From: Streptomyces sp. ICBB 8177
Lineage (GTDB): Bacteria > Actinomycetota > Actinomycetes > Streptomycetales > Streptomycetaceae
Assembly (NCBI RefSeq): GCF_003144095.1
Contig: NZ_NSKH01000003.1
Span: 506,086-570,085 of the forward strand
DNA length: 64,000 nt
Direction: 5' to 3'
Part shown: positions 50,010-58,721 of the stretch, piece after piece
How positions within the stretch are numbered: position 1 is the first letter of the stretch
Layout: the number at the start of each line of letters is the position of its first letter
Made by a program: the position numbers and the translations under genes
The notes under the pieces: generated by a model
What the model was told of the DNA's origin: nothing
Database searches by the model: none
The model's input: only the letters and a program-made list of their open reading frames with translations

Positions 50010-51614
50010 GTGGACCGGACGCCGGGATGGGGCCACAAGGACGCGGGCGGCGCCGGCAGCCTCGGCAGTTACGGCGCGGGCGGCGCGTGGGCCGAGCGGG
50101 CGCGGCCGGGGACCGGTTCCTCGGGCGGCGGCTCGTACAGCGGGATCGCCGCGGAGGCCGACGCGATGGGCGGACGGCTGCCGCAGGGCTACCAGTTGCT
50201 GCGCCGGATCGGCACCGGCCGCCACAGCACGGTGCTGCTGTGCCGCGAGGAGGCGACCGGGCAGGAGGTCGCCGTCAAGCTGCTGCACCTGACCGTGGAC
50301 GACGAGGGCGCCCGGCTCGCGGCGCACTCCGAACTGCTGTCGGCGGGCGCGGCGGCCAAGCACCCCTGCTCGGTGCTGGTGGACGACGCGGGCTTCACCC
50401 AGGACAACCACCCCTACCTGGTCGAGCGGTTCTGCCGGGGCGGCAACGCGCAGGCCAAGCTGGCCAACTCCGGCCCGTTCCCGGTCGACGAGGTCGTCGT
50501 CATCGGCATCCGCGCCGCGCTGTCGCTGGCCTGCGCGCACCGGCGCGGCGTGCTGCACCTGGACGTGCGGCCCGCCAACGTGCTGTTCGACGACGCGGGC
50601 GACGCGCTGCTGGCCGACCACGGGGTGGGCCGGGTGCTCCAGCGCTCGGCGCCCGAACTCGGCGCGGTCTTCGACCCGATGTACGCCTCGCGCGAGCTGT
50701 TCGGCTGGGAGAAGCCCGGCCCGTCGGCGGACGTCTACAGCCTCGGGGCGACGCTGTACGCACTGCTCAACGGGCTTCCGGCGTACGCGGAAGCGGGCAG
50801 CACCAGCTGGTCGGCGCTGTACAACGAGGTGCTGCGCGGGGAGTTGCCGCACCCCCACCGGATGGACGTGCCCCCGCAGTTGTTCGACCTGGTGCGCCGG
50901 ATGATGTCGGTCAACCCCGAGGGCCGTCCGCCGCTCACCGAGGTGCACCGGGTGCTGCGGCTGCTGCTGCCGCCCGCCTACGCGAGCCGGGTGCCCGACC
51001 AGGACCCGCAGCCCGCGCCGGAGCCGGTGCTGCCCGGCTGGGACCCGGCCGACGACGTCACGCCGGAGGAGCAGGCGGAGGCCGAGCGCATCGGCGCCGA
51101 GGCGGAAGCCGAACTCAAGCGGCGCTCCCGGCGCCGGATCATGGCGTCGGCTGCGGCCCTGGTGGTCTTCGCGGCCGCGGCGACGGCGATGACGCTGGTG
51201 CTGCACCACGGCGGCAAGAAGACGCAGGCGCACGGCGGCCCGTCCGGCTCGGCGTCCGCGCCGGCCTCCGGCACCCAGGGCAACCCGCAGGCCCAGCAGG
51301 TCCCGCAGGACAAGGTGGCGGCCCTGATGCCTCGCGGTGTCTCACTCGCGGCGGCCGACGGCAGCGTGCAGGTGTCCTGGAAGCAGCCGCAGCAGCCCGC
51401 CACGGTGGCCGGTTACTACGTGCAGGCCTCGGCCAACGGCAAGCAGGTCGCCCTCAAGCCGGCCGGGTCCAGGACCGACTCCGAGGTGGTCTTCACCGAC
51501 CCCGCCTCGCTCAAGCCGGGGGTGTGCTACACGGTGGTGTCCATCGTGGAACTCACCAACGGCCAGGTGCAGTACGCCCCGGCGCCGCAGGTGTGCCGTA
51601 CGACGACCGGCTGA
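50010..51614 (+). CDS. Degenerate Ser/Thr protein kinase with extracellular FN3 domain
   Basis: A 534-residue protein: kinase domain at about 60-330, an acidic linker, a membrane helix at 378-400 and an extracellular FN3-like domain. The catalytic loop reads HLDVRPAN instead of HRDLKPxN, and the metal loop is DHG instead of DFG. The APE motif is altered (YASRELFG), and the glycine loop is GTGRHS. The VAVK Lys near residue 90 and the two Asp are kept, so weak activity is possible. A GTG start after GGAGGG was chosen. It lies between the transglutaminase-like gene and the WXG100-like gene, facing the latter. Confidence 0.8.
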   Translation: MDRTPGWGHKDAGGAGSLGSYGAGGAWAERARPGTGSSGGGSYSGIAAEADAMGGRLPQGYQLLRRIGTGRHSTVLLCREEATGQEVAVKLLHLTVDDEGARLAAHSELLSAGAAAKHPCSVLVDDAGFTQDNHPYLVERFCRGGNAQAKLANSGPFPVDEVVVIGIRAALSLACAHRRGVLHLDVRPANVLFDDAGDALLADHGVGRVLQRSAPELGAVFDPMYASRELFGWEKPGPSADVYSLGATLYALLNGLPAYAEAGSTSWSALYNEVLRGELPHPHRMDVPPQLFDLVRRMMSVNPEGRPPLTEVHRVLRLLLPPAYASRVPDQDPQPAPEPVLPGWDPADDVTPEEQAEAERIGAEAEAELKRRSRRRIMASAAALVVFAAAATAMTLVLHHGGKKTQAHGGPSGSASAPASGTQGNPQAQQVPQDKVAALMPRGVSLAAADGSVQVSWKQPQQPATVAGYYVQASANGKQVALKPAGSRTDSEVVFTDPASLKPGVCYTVVSIVELTNGQVQYAPAPQVCRTTTG

Positions 51615-51644
51615 CCCCGCCACGGGCCGAGCCCGCCCGAACGG

Positions 51645-51688
51645 CGACGCGCCGCCGCGGTCCCGCGTGGGACTGCGGCGGCGCGTCG
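51645..51688. terminator. Strong hairpin between convergent kinase and WXG100-like genes
   Basis: A 20-base stem with one mismatch around loop gcgt, starting cgacgcgccgcc and ending ggcggcgcgtcg, lies in the 90-base gap between two stop codons. Confidence 0.85.
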
Positions 51689-51704
51689 GCGCGTACGACC
51701 CGAG

Positions 51705-52004
51705 TCAGTGGCCGATGCCCTTCGCGAGCTGCTCGTCCGCCTGCTGGAAGGTCTGCGCGGCCTGCTCCAGGAACTTGGCCATGCCGTCGATGCCCTCGAT
51801 GGTCTTCGTCGCACCGTTGTTGAACTCGGTGTACGACTGCTCGAACTGCTTCGACGAGCGGTCGGTGACGTAACCGCCGTTGACCAGCTGGTTGACGTAC
51901 TTCTGCAGGTCGTGCAGCTTCTGGGTGATGTCGTGCTGACCCGTGCGCAGCTTGGTCGCCGCGTCCTTCATGTCCTGGTACGTGACGTTAACGTTCGCAG
52001 CCAT
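51705..52004 (-). CDS. WXG100-family-size secretion substrate, Trp motif absent
   Basis: A 99-residue, all-helical protein of ESAT-6 size with two amphipathic helices joined by a short turn. The turn reads VNGGYVTD where the family has WxG; the first Gly pair remains but no Trp is present. The C-terminal helix ends EQLAKGIGH. WXG100 proteins leave the cell as dimers through the FtsK-like ATPase of type VII systems, which is encoded divergently 296 bases away. Only one such gene is visible, so it may act as a homodimer. AAAGGT precedes the ATG. Confidence 0.8.
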   Translation of the reverse strand: MAANVNVTYQDMKDAATKLRTGQHDITQKLHDLQKYVNQLVNGGYVTDRSSKQFEQSYTEFNNGATKTIEGIDGMAKFLEQAAQTFQQADEQLAKGIGH

Positions 52005-52300
52005 ACCGGCTTACCTTTCGAGCACGCCTCAGGGCCGACCCCCGTGGCTCCCTGGTACAACGGTCGTTCAGCTTACGGGGGGAGACGCGGCCGTCGCATC
52101 CCCCGTTCCCGCAAGTGGGAGGCGGGGCGCGAGGTTTCACCGCGTTCCGCGCCGCCTTCACCGTTCCCACACCTGGCCCGGCACCCGGCGCCTGGGAGGC
52201 CGTCGCGGGCCTGAGGCATCATGGTGGCCGTCCGACGAGAACCACCCCGCGACGGCGAAGGCCGGGCGCGGGCCATGATCCAACGCCCGGGGGGACGGCC

Positions 52301-55300
52301 GTGGAACTCCAGCTCAGCGTCATCGACCCGGTCCGGGACGGCCGCGCCGACGTGCTGGTCGACGCGGACCCGGCGGCACCGGTCGGCGCGCTCGCCGTCG
52401 AGATCGCCCGGCAGCTCGGCAGGCCCGACGACGGCCAGGGCCCGCCCGGGCTGCACGTGGGCGGCTTCCGCCTCGACCCCGAAGTGAGCCTGGACGCCTC
52501 CCCGCTGCGCGACGGCGCCCTGGTCTCGCTGGCCGCGCCGGTCGCCTGCCCGACGCCCGACGCGCAGGGCACCGTCGAGGTGCGCGTCGTGGGCGGCCCC
52601 GACGCGGGCGGCGTGCACCGGCTGGGACCCGGGGTGGCCGTGGTGGGCAGCGGCGCCGACGCCTGGATACGGCTGGCCGACCCCACGCTGCCGCACGCCG
52701 CCGTCGAGGTGGACGTCGCCATCGACGGCACCGTGACCGTCCACCCCTCCTACGGCGCCACCGCCACGCTGGACGGCGAGGCGCTGACCGGGCCGATGCC
52801 GTGGCGCAGGCGCAGCGTGGTGGCCGTCGGCCAGAGCCTGCTGGAGCTCCAGCACCCCACGTTCCCCGACGCCGCGCTCAAGCCCTCCGAGGACGGCACC
52901 GGCCTGGACTACAACCGGCCGCCGCGCATCACCCCGCCGCCGCGCCCCACCAAGTTCAACCTGCCCTCGCGGCCCAAGCAGAGCGAGGCGCGGCCGCTGC
53001 CGTGGGTGATGGCGGGCATCCCGCTGGTCGGCTCGGTCGCCATGGCGACGATGATGCACCAGCCCTCGTACCTGTTCATGGCGGTGCTCAGCCCGCTGAC
53101 GATGGTCGGCAACTACGTCAACGACCGCAAGCAGGGCAAGAAGTCGTTCCGCCAGACGCTGGCGGACTACGAGAAGCAGAAGGACTCCATCGAGCGGCAG
53201 GCCCGCAAGGCCGCCGCAGCCGAGACCGGCGCCCGCCGCGACGGCGCGCCCGACCCGGCCGAGGTGCTGGTCACCGCGACCGGCCCGGGTCAGCGGCTGT
53301 GGGAGCGGCGCCGAGCCGACTTCGACTACGGCCAACTGCGCGTCGGCACCGGCACGTTGCCCTCCGAGGTCGAGGTCTCCGACCCGATGCAGGAGGAGCA
53401 CAAGCGCACCGCGCCGCGCAAGCTGCTGGACGTGCCCGTGACCGTGCCGCTCCAGGAGCACGGGGTGCTGGGCATCGCCGGGCGCGGGGAGATGCCGCGC
53501 GCCATCGGCCGCTGGCTGGTCGCGCAGGCCGCCGTGCTGCACTCCCCCGCCGACCTCCAGGTCTGCGTGCTGACCGACCCCAGCGGCCGGGAGAGCTGGG
53601 AGTGGGTGCGCTGGCTGCCGCACGCCCGCGCCCGCGACGGGCAGTCGGCGATCTCGCTGATCGGCACCGACTCCGACTCGGTCGCCCGGCGCATCTCCGA
53701 ACTGCTGGCCCAGGTCACCGCCCGCCAGGAGGCGGCACGTGACGCGGGTCTGGCCGCCAACCAGATGTGGAGCGGGCCGACCACCCTGGTCGTCCTCGAC
53801 GGCTCGCGGCGGCTGCGCGCCCTGCCGGGCCTCACCCAGATCCTGCGCGACGGCCCGAAGGTCGGCATCCACCTGGTCTGCCTCGACGCCGACCGGCGGC
53901 TGCTGCCGGAGGAGTGCCGGGCGCTGGTCGAGGAGGACTACTACGGCATGCTCCAGGTCTCGATGGCCGGCCAGGAGCCGGTCACCGGGGTCCGCCCGGA
54001 CTGCGTGAGCCCGCAGTGGTGCGAGCAGACCGCCCGCGCGCTCGCCCCGATCCGCGACATCAGCGGCGACGACGGCGCTGCGCTGCCGGACGCCTGCCGC
54101 CTGCTGGACGTCATCGACCTGGAACCGCCCACCGCGCAGGGCATCGTGGGGCGCTGGGCGGCCGGCGGCCGGTCCACCAGCGCGGTGGTCGGCGCGTCCT
54201 TCGACGGCGCGTTCGCCATCGACCTGGTGCGCGACGGGCCGCACGGCCTGGTCGCGGGCACCACCGGTTCCGGCAAGTCGGAACTGCTGCAGACCATCGT
54301 CGCCTCGCTCGCGGTGGCCAACCGGCCGGACGCCATGACGTTCGTGCTGGTCGACTACAAGGGCGGCTCGGCGTTCAAGGACTGCGTGAAGCTGCCGCAC
54401 ACCGTGGGCATGGTCACCGACCTCGACACCCACCTGGTGGAACGCGCCCTGGAGTCGCTCGGCGCCGAACTGCGGCGCCGCGAGCACATCCTGGCCGCCG
54501 CGGGCACCAAGGACCTGGAGGACTACATCATCGCGATGCGGTCCAACCCGTCGCTCGCGCCGATGCCCCGGCTGCTGATCGTCATCGACGAGTTCGCCTC
54601 GATGGCCCGCGAACTGCCGGACTTCGTCACCGGCCTGGTCAACGTGGCGCAGCGCGGCCGCTCCCTCGGCATCCACCTGATCCTGGCCACCCAGCGCCCG
54701 TCCGGCGTGGTCTCGCCGGAGATCCGCGCCAACACCAACCTGCGCATCGCGCTGCGCGTCACCGACGCCGCCGAGTCCTCCGACGTCATCGACGCCCCCG
54801 ACGCCGGGCACATCGCCAAGTCCACGCCGGGCCGCGCGTACGTACGGCTGGGCGCCTCGTCGCTCCTGCCGTTCCAGTCCGGCCGGGTGGGCGGACGCCG
54901 TCCGGGGCAGGTCGCCACGAAGGCGCCGGCGCCGTTCACCGCGGCCGTCGGCTGGGAGGCGCTGGGGCGGCCCGCGCCGGAGCGGCCCGCGGGCGCGAAG
55001 TCCGGCGACGACGACCTGCTGACCGACCTCGCCGTGCTGGTCGACGCGATCATCGAGGCCAACGGGCAGCTGGGCATCCCCGCGCAGCACAGCCCGTGGC
55101 TGCCCGCGCTGCCTGAGGCGATGACGCTGGACGACCTGGAGCCGCCGCGCCGGCTGTCGCGCGACGGACTGCTGCCCGCGCCGTACGCCATCGACGACCT
55201 GCCGGGCCAGCAGGCCCGCCGCACCTGCGTCATCGACCTGCCGAGCTTCGGCCACCTGATGATCGCGGGCGCGCCGCGCACCGGACGCTCGCAGGCGCTG

Positions 55301-56701
55301 CGCACCATCGCCGGCTCGCTGGCCCGCGCCAACTCCCCGGCGGACGTGCACCTTTACGCGCTGGACTGCGGCAACGGCTCGCTGCTCGCACTCAACTCGC
55401 TGCCGCACTGCGGCGCGGTGGTGCGCGCCAACGAGGCGGACCGCGCGGTGCGGCTGATCGGCAACCTCTCCGCCGAGGTGCAGCGGCGCATGGCGCTGCT
55501 GGGCGAGCGCGGCTTCACCGACATCAACGAGCAGCGGCTCGGCGTCCCCGAGCAGGACCGGCTGCCGCACATCGTGCTGTTCCTGGACCGCTGGGAGGGC
55601 TTCACGCCCTCGCTGGGCGAGCTGAACGCGGGCGAACTGACCGACGCGGTCCACCAGTTGATGCGTGAGGGTGCCTCCGTCGGCGTCCACGTGGTGATCT
55701 CCGGCGACCGCACGCTGCTGCTGGGCCGGATCTCGACGCTGACCGAGAACAAGATGGCGTTCCAGCTCAGCGACCCCTCCGACCTGACCCTGATCGGTCT
55801 CAACCCGCGCAAGGTGCCGCAGTCCATGCCGCCGGGCCGGGGCTTCCGCCAGCAGGGCGCGGTCGAGACGCACGTGGCGATGCTGACCCAGGACCCCTCG
55901 GGCCAGGCGCAGGCCGCAGCCCTCGTCACCATCGGGCAGTGGGCCAGGGGCCGTTGGGCCGGCGTGCCGCGCTCCCGCATGCCGTTCCGGGTGGACGTGC
56001 TGCCGAACCGGATCTCCTTCGAGGAGGCGTGGGAGCTGCGCGAGCCGGGCGACCGTTCCGTGGCGAGCCCGATGTGGGCGCTCACCGCGGTCGGCGGCGA
56101 CCAGCTGCTGGCGCTCGGGCCCGACCTGGCCACCGGCAGCCCGGCGTTCGTCGTCGCGGGGCCGCCGCGCTCCGGCCGCAGCACCGTGCTGCTGACGATG
56201 ACGCGCTCGCTGCTGTCGGTCGGCACCCAGGTCATCCTGGCCGCCCCGCGCCGCCAGTCACCGCTGCGTCGGCTGAAGAACGCGCCGGGCGTCGTCGGCT
56301 ACTTCGCCGGGGAGGACATCTCGCCCGACGAGCTGCGCGAGGCGCTGGAGCGGGTGCACGGGCCGGCCGTGCTGCTGGTGGACGACGCGGAGCTGCTGCG
56401 CAACTGCGAGGCCAACGATGTGCTGACCTCGCTGGTGCGGCGGTCGGCCGGCAAGGACGTCGGCGTGGTCATCGCGGGCGACGCGGACGACGTGTGCGGC
56501 GGCTTCTCCGGCTGGCAGGTGGAGATGAAGAAGGCCCGGCGCGGTCTGCTGCTCTCCCCGCAGAACCTCTCCGACGCCGACCTGGTCGGGGTGCGGCTGC
56601 AACGCGGCTCGGTCGGGCAGCCGGTGGTCCCGGGCCGCGGGCTGCTCCACCTCGGCGACGGCGAGGTGCGCACCGTCCAGGTCCCGCTGACGGCGCTGTA
56701 G
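52301..56701 (+). CDS. EssC/EccC-like type VII secretion ATPase with N-terminal FHA-type domains
   Basis: A 1466-residue protein. Residues 1-85 form a ubiquitin-like or FHA-like domain, 90-190 a second FHA-like domain, and two membrane helices lie at about 230-270 (GIPLVGSVAMATMM, LFMAVLSPLTMVGN). Three FtsK-type ATPase modules follow: D1 with a complete Walker A GTTGSGKS (Lys659) and Walker B LLIVIDEFAS, D2 GAPRTGRS (Arg996 in place of Lys), and D3 GPPRSGRS (Arg1293). Active D1 with altered D2/D3 is typical of secretion ATPases. The GTG at 52301, preceded by a G-rich site, starts the conserved sequence. The two FHA domains resemble the Firmicute EssC layout rather than mycobacterial EccC. 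Confidence 0.88.
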   Translation: MELQLSVIDPVRDGRADVLVDADPAAPVGALAVEIARQLGRPDDGQGPPGLHVGGFRLDPEVSLDASPLRDGALVSLAAPVACPTPDAQGTVEVRVVGGPDAGGVHRLGPGVAVVGSGADAWIRLADPTLPHAAVEVDVAIDGTVTVHPSYGATATLDGEALTGPMPWRRRSVVAVGQSLLELQHPTFPDAALKPSEDGTGLDYNRPPRITPPPRPTKFNLPSRPKQSEARPLPWVMAGIPLVGSVAMATMMHQPSYLFMAVLSPLTMVGNYVNDRKQGKKSFRQTLADYEKQKDSIERQARKAAAAETGARRDGAPDPAEVLVTATGPGQRLWERRRADFDYGQLRVGTGTLPSEVEVSDPMQEEHKRTAPRKLLDVPVTVPLQEHGVLGIAGRGEMPRAIGRWLVAQAAVLHSPADLQVCVLTDPSGRESWEWVRWLPHARARDGQSAISLIGTDSDSVARRISELLAQVTARQEAARDAGLAANQMWSGPTTLVVLDGSRRLRALPGLTQILRDGPKVGIHLVCLDADRRLLPEECRALVEEDYYGMLQVSMAGQEPVTGVRPDCVSPQWCEQTARALAPIRDISGDDGAALPDACRLLDVIDLEPPTAQGIVGRWAAGGRSTSAVVGASFDGAFAIDLVRDGPHGLVAGTTGSGKSELLQTIVASLAVANRPDAMTFVLVDYKGGSAFKDCVKLPHTVGMVTDLDTHLVERALESLGAELRRREHILAAAGTKDLEDYIIAMRSNPSLAPMPRLLIVIDEFASMARELPDFVTGLVNVAQRGRSLGIHLILATQRPSGVVSPEIRANTNLRIALRVTDAAESSDVIDAPDAGHIAKSTPGRAYVRLGASSLLPFQSGRVGGRRPGQVATKAPAPFTAAVGWEALGRPAPERPAGAKSGDDDLLTDLAVLVDAIIEANGQLGIPAQHSPWLPALPEAMTLDDLEPPRRLSRDGLLPAPYAIDDLPGQQARRTCVIDLPSFGHLMIAGAPRTGRSQALRTIAGSLARANSPADVHLYALDCGNGSLLALNSLPHCGAVVRANEADRAVRLIGNLSAEVQRRMALLGERGFTDINEQRLGVPEQDRLPHIVLFLDRWEGFTPSLGELNAGELTDAVHQLMREGASVGVHVVISGDRTLLLGRISTLTENKMAFQLSDPSDLTLIGLNPRKVPQSMPPGRGFRQQGAVETHVAMLTQDPSGQAQAAALVTIGQWARGRWAGVPRSRMPFRVDVLPNRISFEEAWELREPGDRSVASPMWALTAVGGDQLLALGPDLATGSPAFVVAGPPRSGRSTVLLTMTRSLLSVGTQVILAAPRRQSPLRRLKNAPGVVGYFAGEDISPDELREALERVHGPAVLLVDDAELLRNCEANDVLTSLVRRSAGKDVGVVIAGDADDVCGGFSGWQVEMKKARRGLLLSPQNLSDADLVGVRLQRGSVGQPVVPGRGLLHLGDGEVRTVQVPLTAL

Positions 56702-56770
56702 CGGACCTCGTCACGCGGACCTCGTCACGCGAGCGTCGTCACGCGAGCGCGGTCACGGGGGCGCGGTCGC
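56701..56770. repeat. Tandem 14-bp repeats after the ATPase gene
   Basis: Five consecutive 14-base units, gcggacctcgtcac twice exactly and then progressively diverged copies, begin at the last base of the stop codon. They are followed by a run of gcggtcgcggtcgc-like words up to about 56790. No hairpin stands out. Confidence 0.75.
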
Positions 56771-56828
56771 GCGGTCGCGGTCGCGGGGGCCGGGCCCGCG
56801 GCGGTCGGGCCCTCGGCGTCCGCCGCGC

Positions 56829-57743
<915 letters not shown>

Positions 57744-57890
57744 CTAGACCCGGCGCCTTGCCGCACCGCGCAGGGGGCCGCCGAAGGCCCCGCGGTGCGC
57801 CGCCGGACCGGCCGCCGCACCTCGCCCCTTACCGACGGTCACGCCTCTGAGCAGGGACGACGCGGACCCGACACAAAGATCTTTGGGGCC

Positions 57891-57919
57891 TTCCGCACAC
57901 CACGCGCCCGTGCTACGCT
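57891..57919 (+). promoter_or_regulatory. Possible promoter of the cold-shock gene
   Basis: ttccgc (57891-57896) and tacgct (57914-57919) are 17 bases apart, a weak match to a housekeeping promoter. It would give a leader of roughly 120 bases before the cold-shock ATG. Confidence 0.35.
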
Positions 57920-57956
57920 CAGCGCAAGTTGCAGTTTGGTTTCCCTTGCAGTACAG

Positions 57957-57993
57957 AGCCTGCGGAGCTGACGCCGCAGGCTTTTGTAGTTTT
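57957..57993 (+). terminator. Terminator-like hairpin in the cold-shock leader
   Basis: A perfect 9-base stem (agcctgcgg with ccgcaggct) with loop agctgacg is followed by a T-rich run (ttttgtagtttt). It lies 55 bases before the cold-shock start codon, so it could attenuate transcription of that gene. Confidence 0.6.
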
Positions 57994-58047
57994 CAGACTT
58001 CTTTGCAGGTTCTGGAGCAGGGCAACCCGTGGCCCAAGGAGGGCTTT

Positions 58048-58251
58048 ATGGCTACCGGAACCGTGAAGTGGTTCAACGCTGAAAAGGGCTTCGGCTTCAT
58101 CGCCCAGGACGGCGGGGGCCCCGACGTCTTCGTTCACTACTCCGCGATCAACGCCTCCGGCTTCCGTTCGCTCGAAGAGAACCAGCAGGTCACCTTCGAC
58201 GTCACGCAGGGCCCGAAGGGCCCGCAGGCGGAGAACGTCACCCCGGCCTGA
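58048..58251 (+). CDS. Cold-shock domain RNA chaperone
   Basis: A 67-residue single CSD protein starting [21 protein letters not shown]1 (KGFGFI) and RNP2 (VFVHY) are intact, as are the conserved aromatic residues. It binds single-stranded RNA and DNA and can melt secondary structure. AAGGAGG lies just before the ATG. The long leader contains a terminator-like hairpin, and a strong hairpin follows the gene, so it is transcribed alone. Confidence 0.95.
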   Translation: MATGTVKWFNAEKGFGFIAQDGGGPDVFVHYSAINASGFRSLEENQQVTFDVTQGPKGPQAENVTPA

Positions 58252-58303
58252 GCATTCCGGCCCGCGTGAGGCGGGCAGGGTTGTCGCACGACAGCAGTAC
58301 CCA

Positions 58304-58332
58304 AGGAGCCCCGCGCGAAGCGCGGGGCTCCT
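58304..58332 (+). terminator. Terminator after the cold-shock gene
   Basis: A perfect 13-base stem (aggagccccgcgc with gcgcggggctcct) around loop gaa, 53 bases after the stop. Confidence 0.88.
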
Positions 58333-58721
58333 GCCTTCTCCCCGGCGCCTGGCGGCCCCGGGGGAATTGACGGGACAGGCGCGCCGCCGCGCCGGCCCCC
58401 GGCCGCCGAGCTGCGGGCCTTCGGCCCGGCGTACGCCGCGTCCGGCCTCCGCAGGGCGCCCGCCGGGCCCGGCCCCGGCCGCCCGGCACAAGCGCCACCG
58501 CCGCTCATGCGGCCGGGTGCGAACCGCAGGTCGCCGAGCGCCCCCGCGCCGGGGCGTCAGGTCCAGCGGCCCCAGGCCCGGCGGCAGACCGGCCGGCCCG
58601 GCGTTCGCTTCCCGGGCGTGGTCCGGCAGGCAGCCGAGCGACACCTTCCGGGGCCCGGGCCGCTAAGCCCTCCCGGCGGGTGCGGGCCCGCCAGGCCCTC
58701 CAAGGTCGCCCAAGCGGTCCG
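58333..58721. other. Non-coding 389 bp, no feature seen
   Basis: Extremely GC-rich DNA between the cold-shock terminator and the end of the acyl-CoA ligase gene. Open frames here are Arg/Pro-rich and not protein-like. No clear hairpin or repeat family was found apart from short g/c words. Confidence 0.6.

Noticed and set aside
58367-58666. Frames of about 100 codons between the cold-shock terminator and the acyl-CoA ligase
   Set aside because: They are Arg/Pro-rich in every frame, with no ribosome site or conserved motif.
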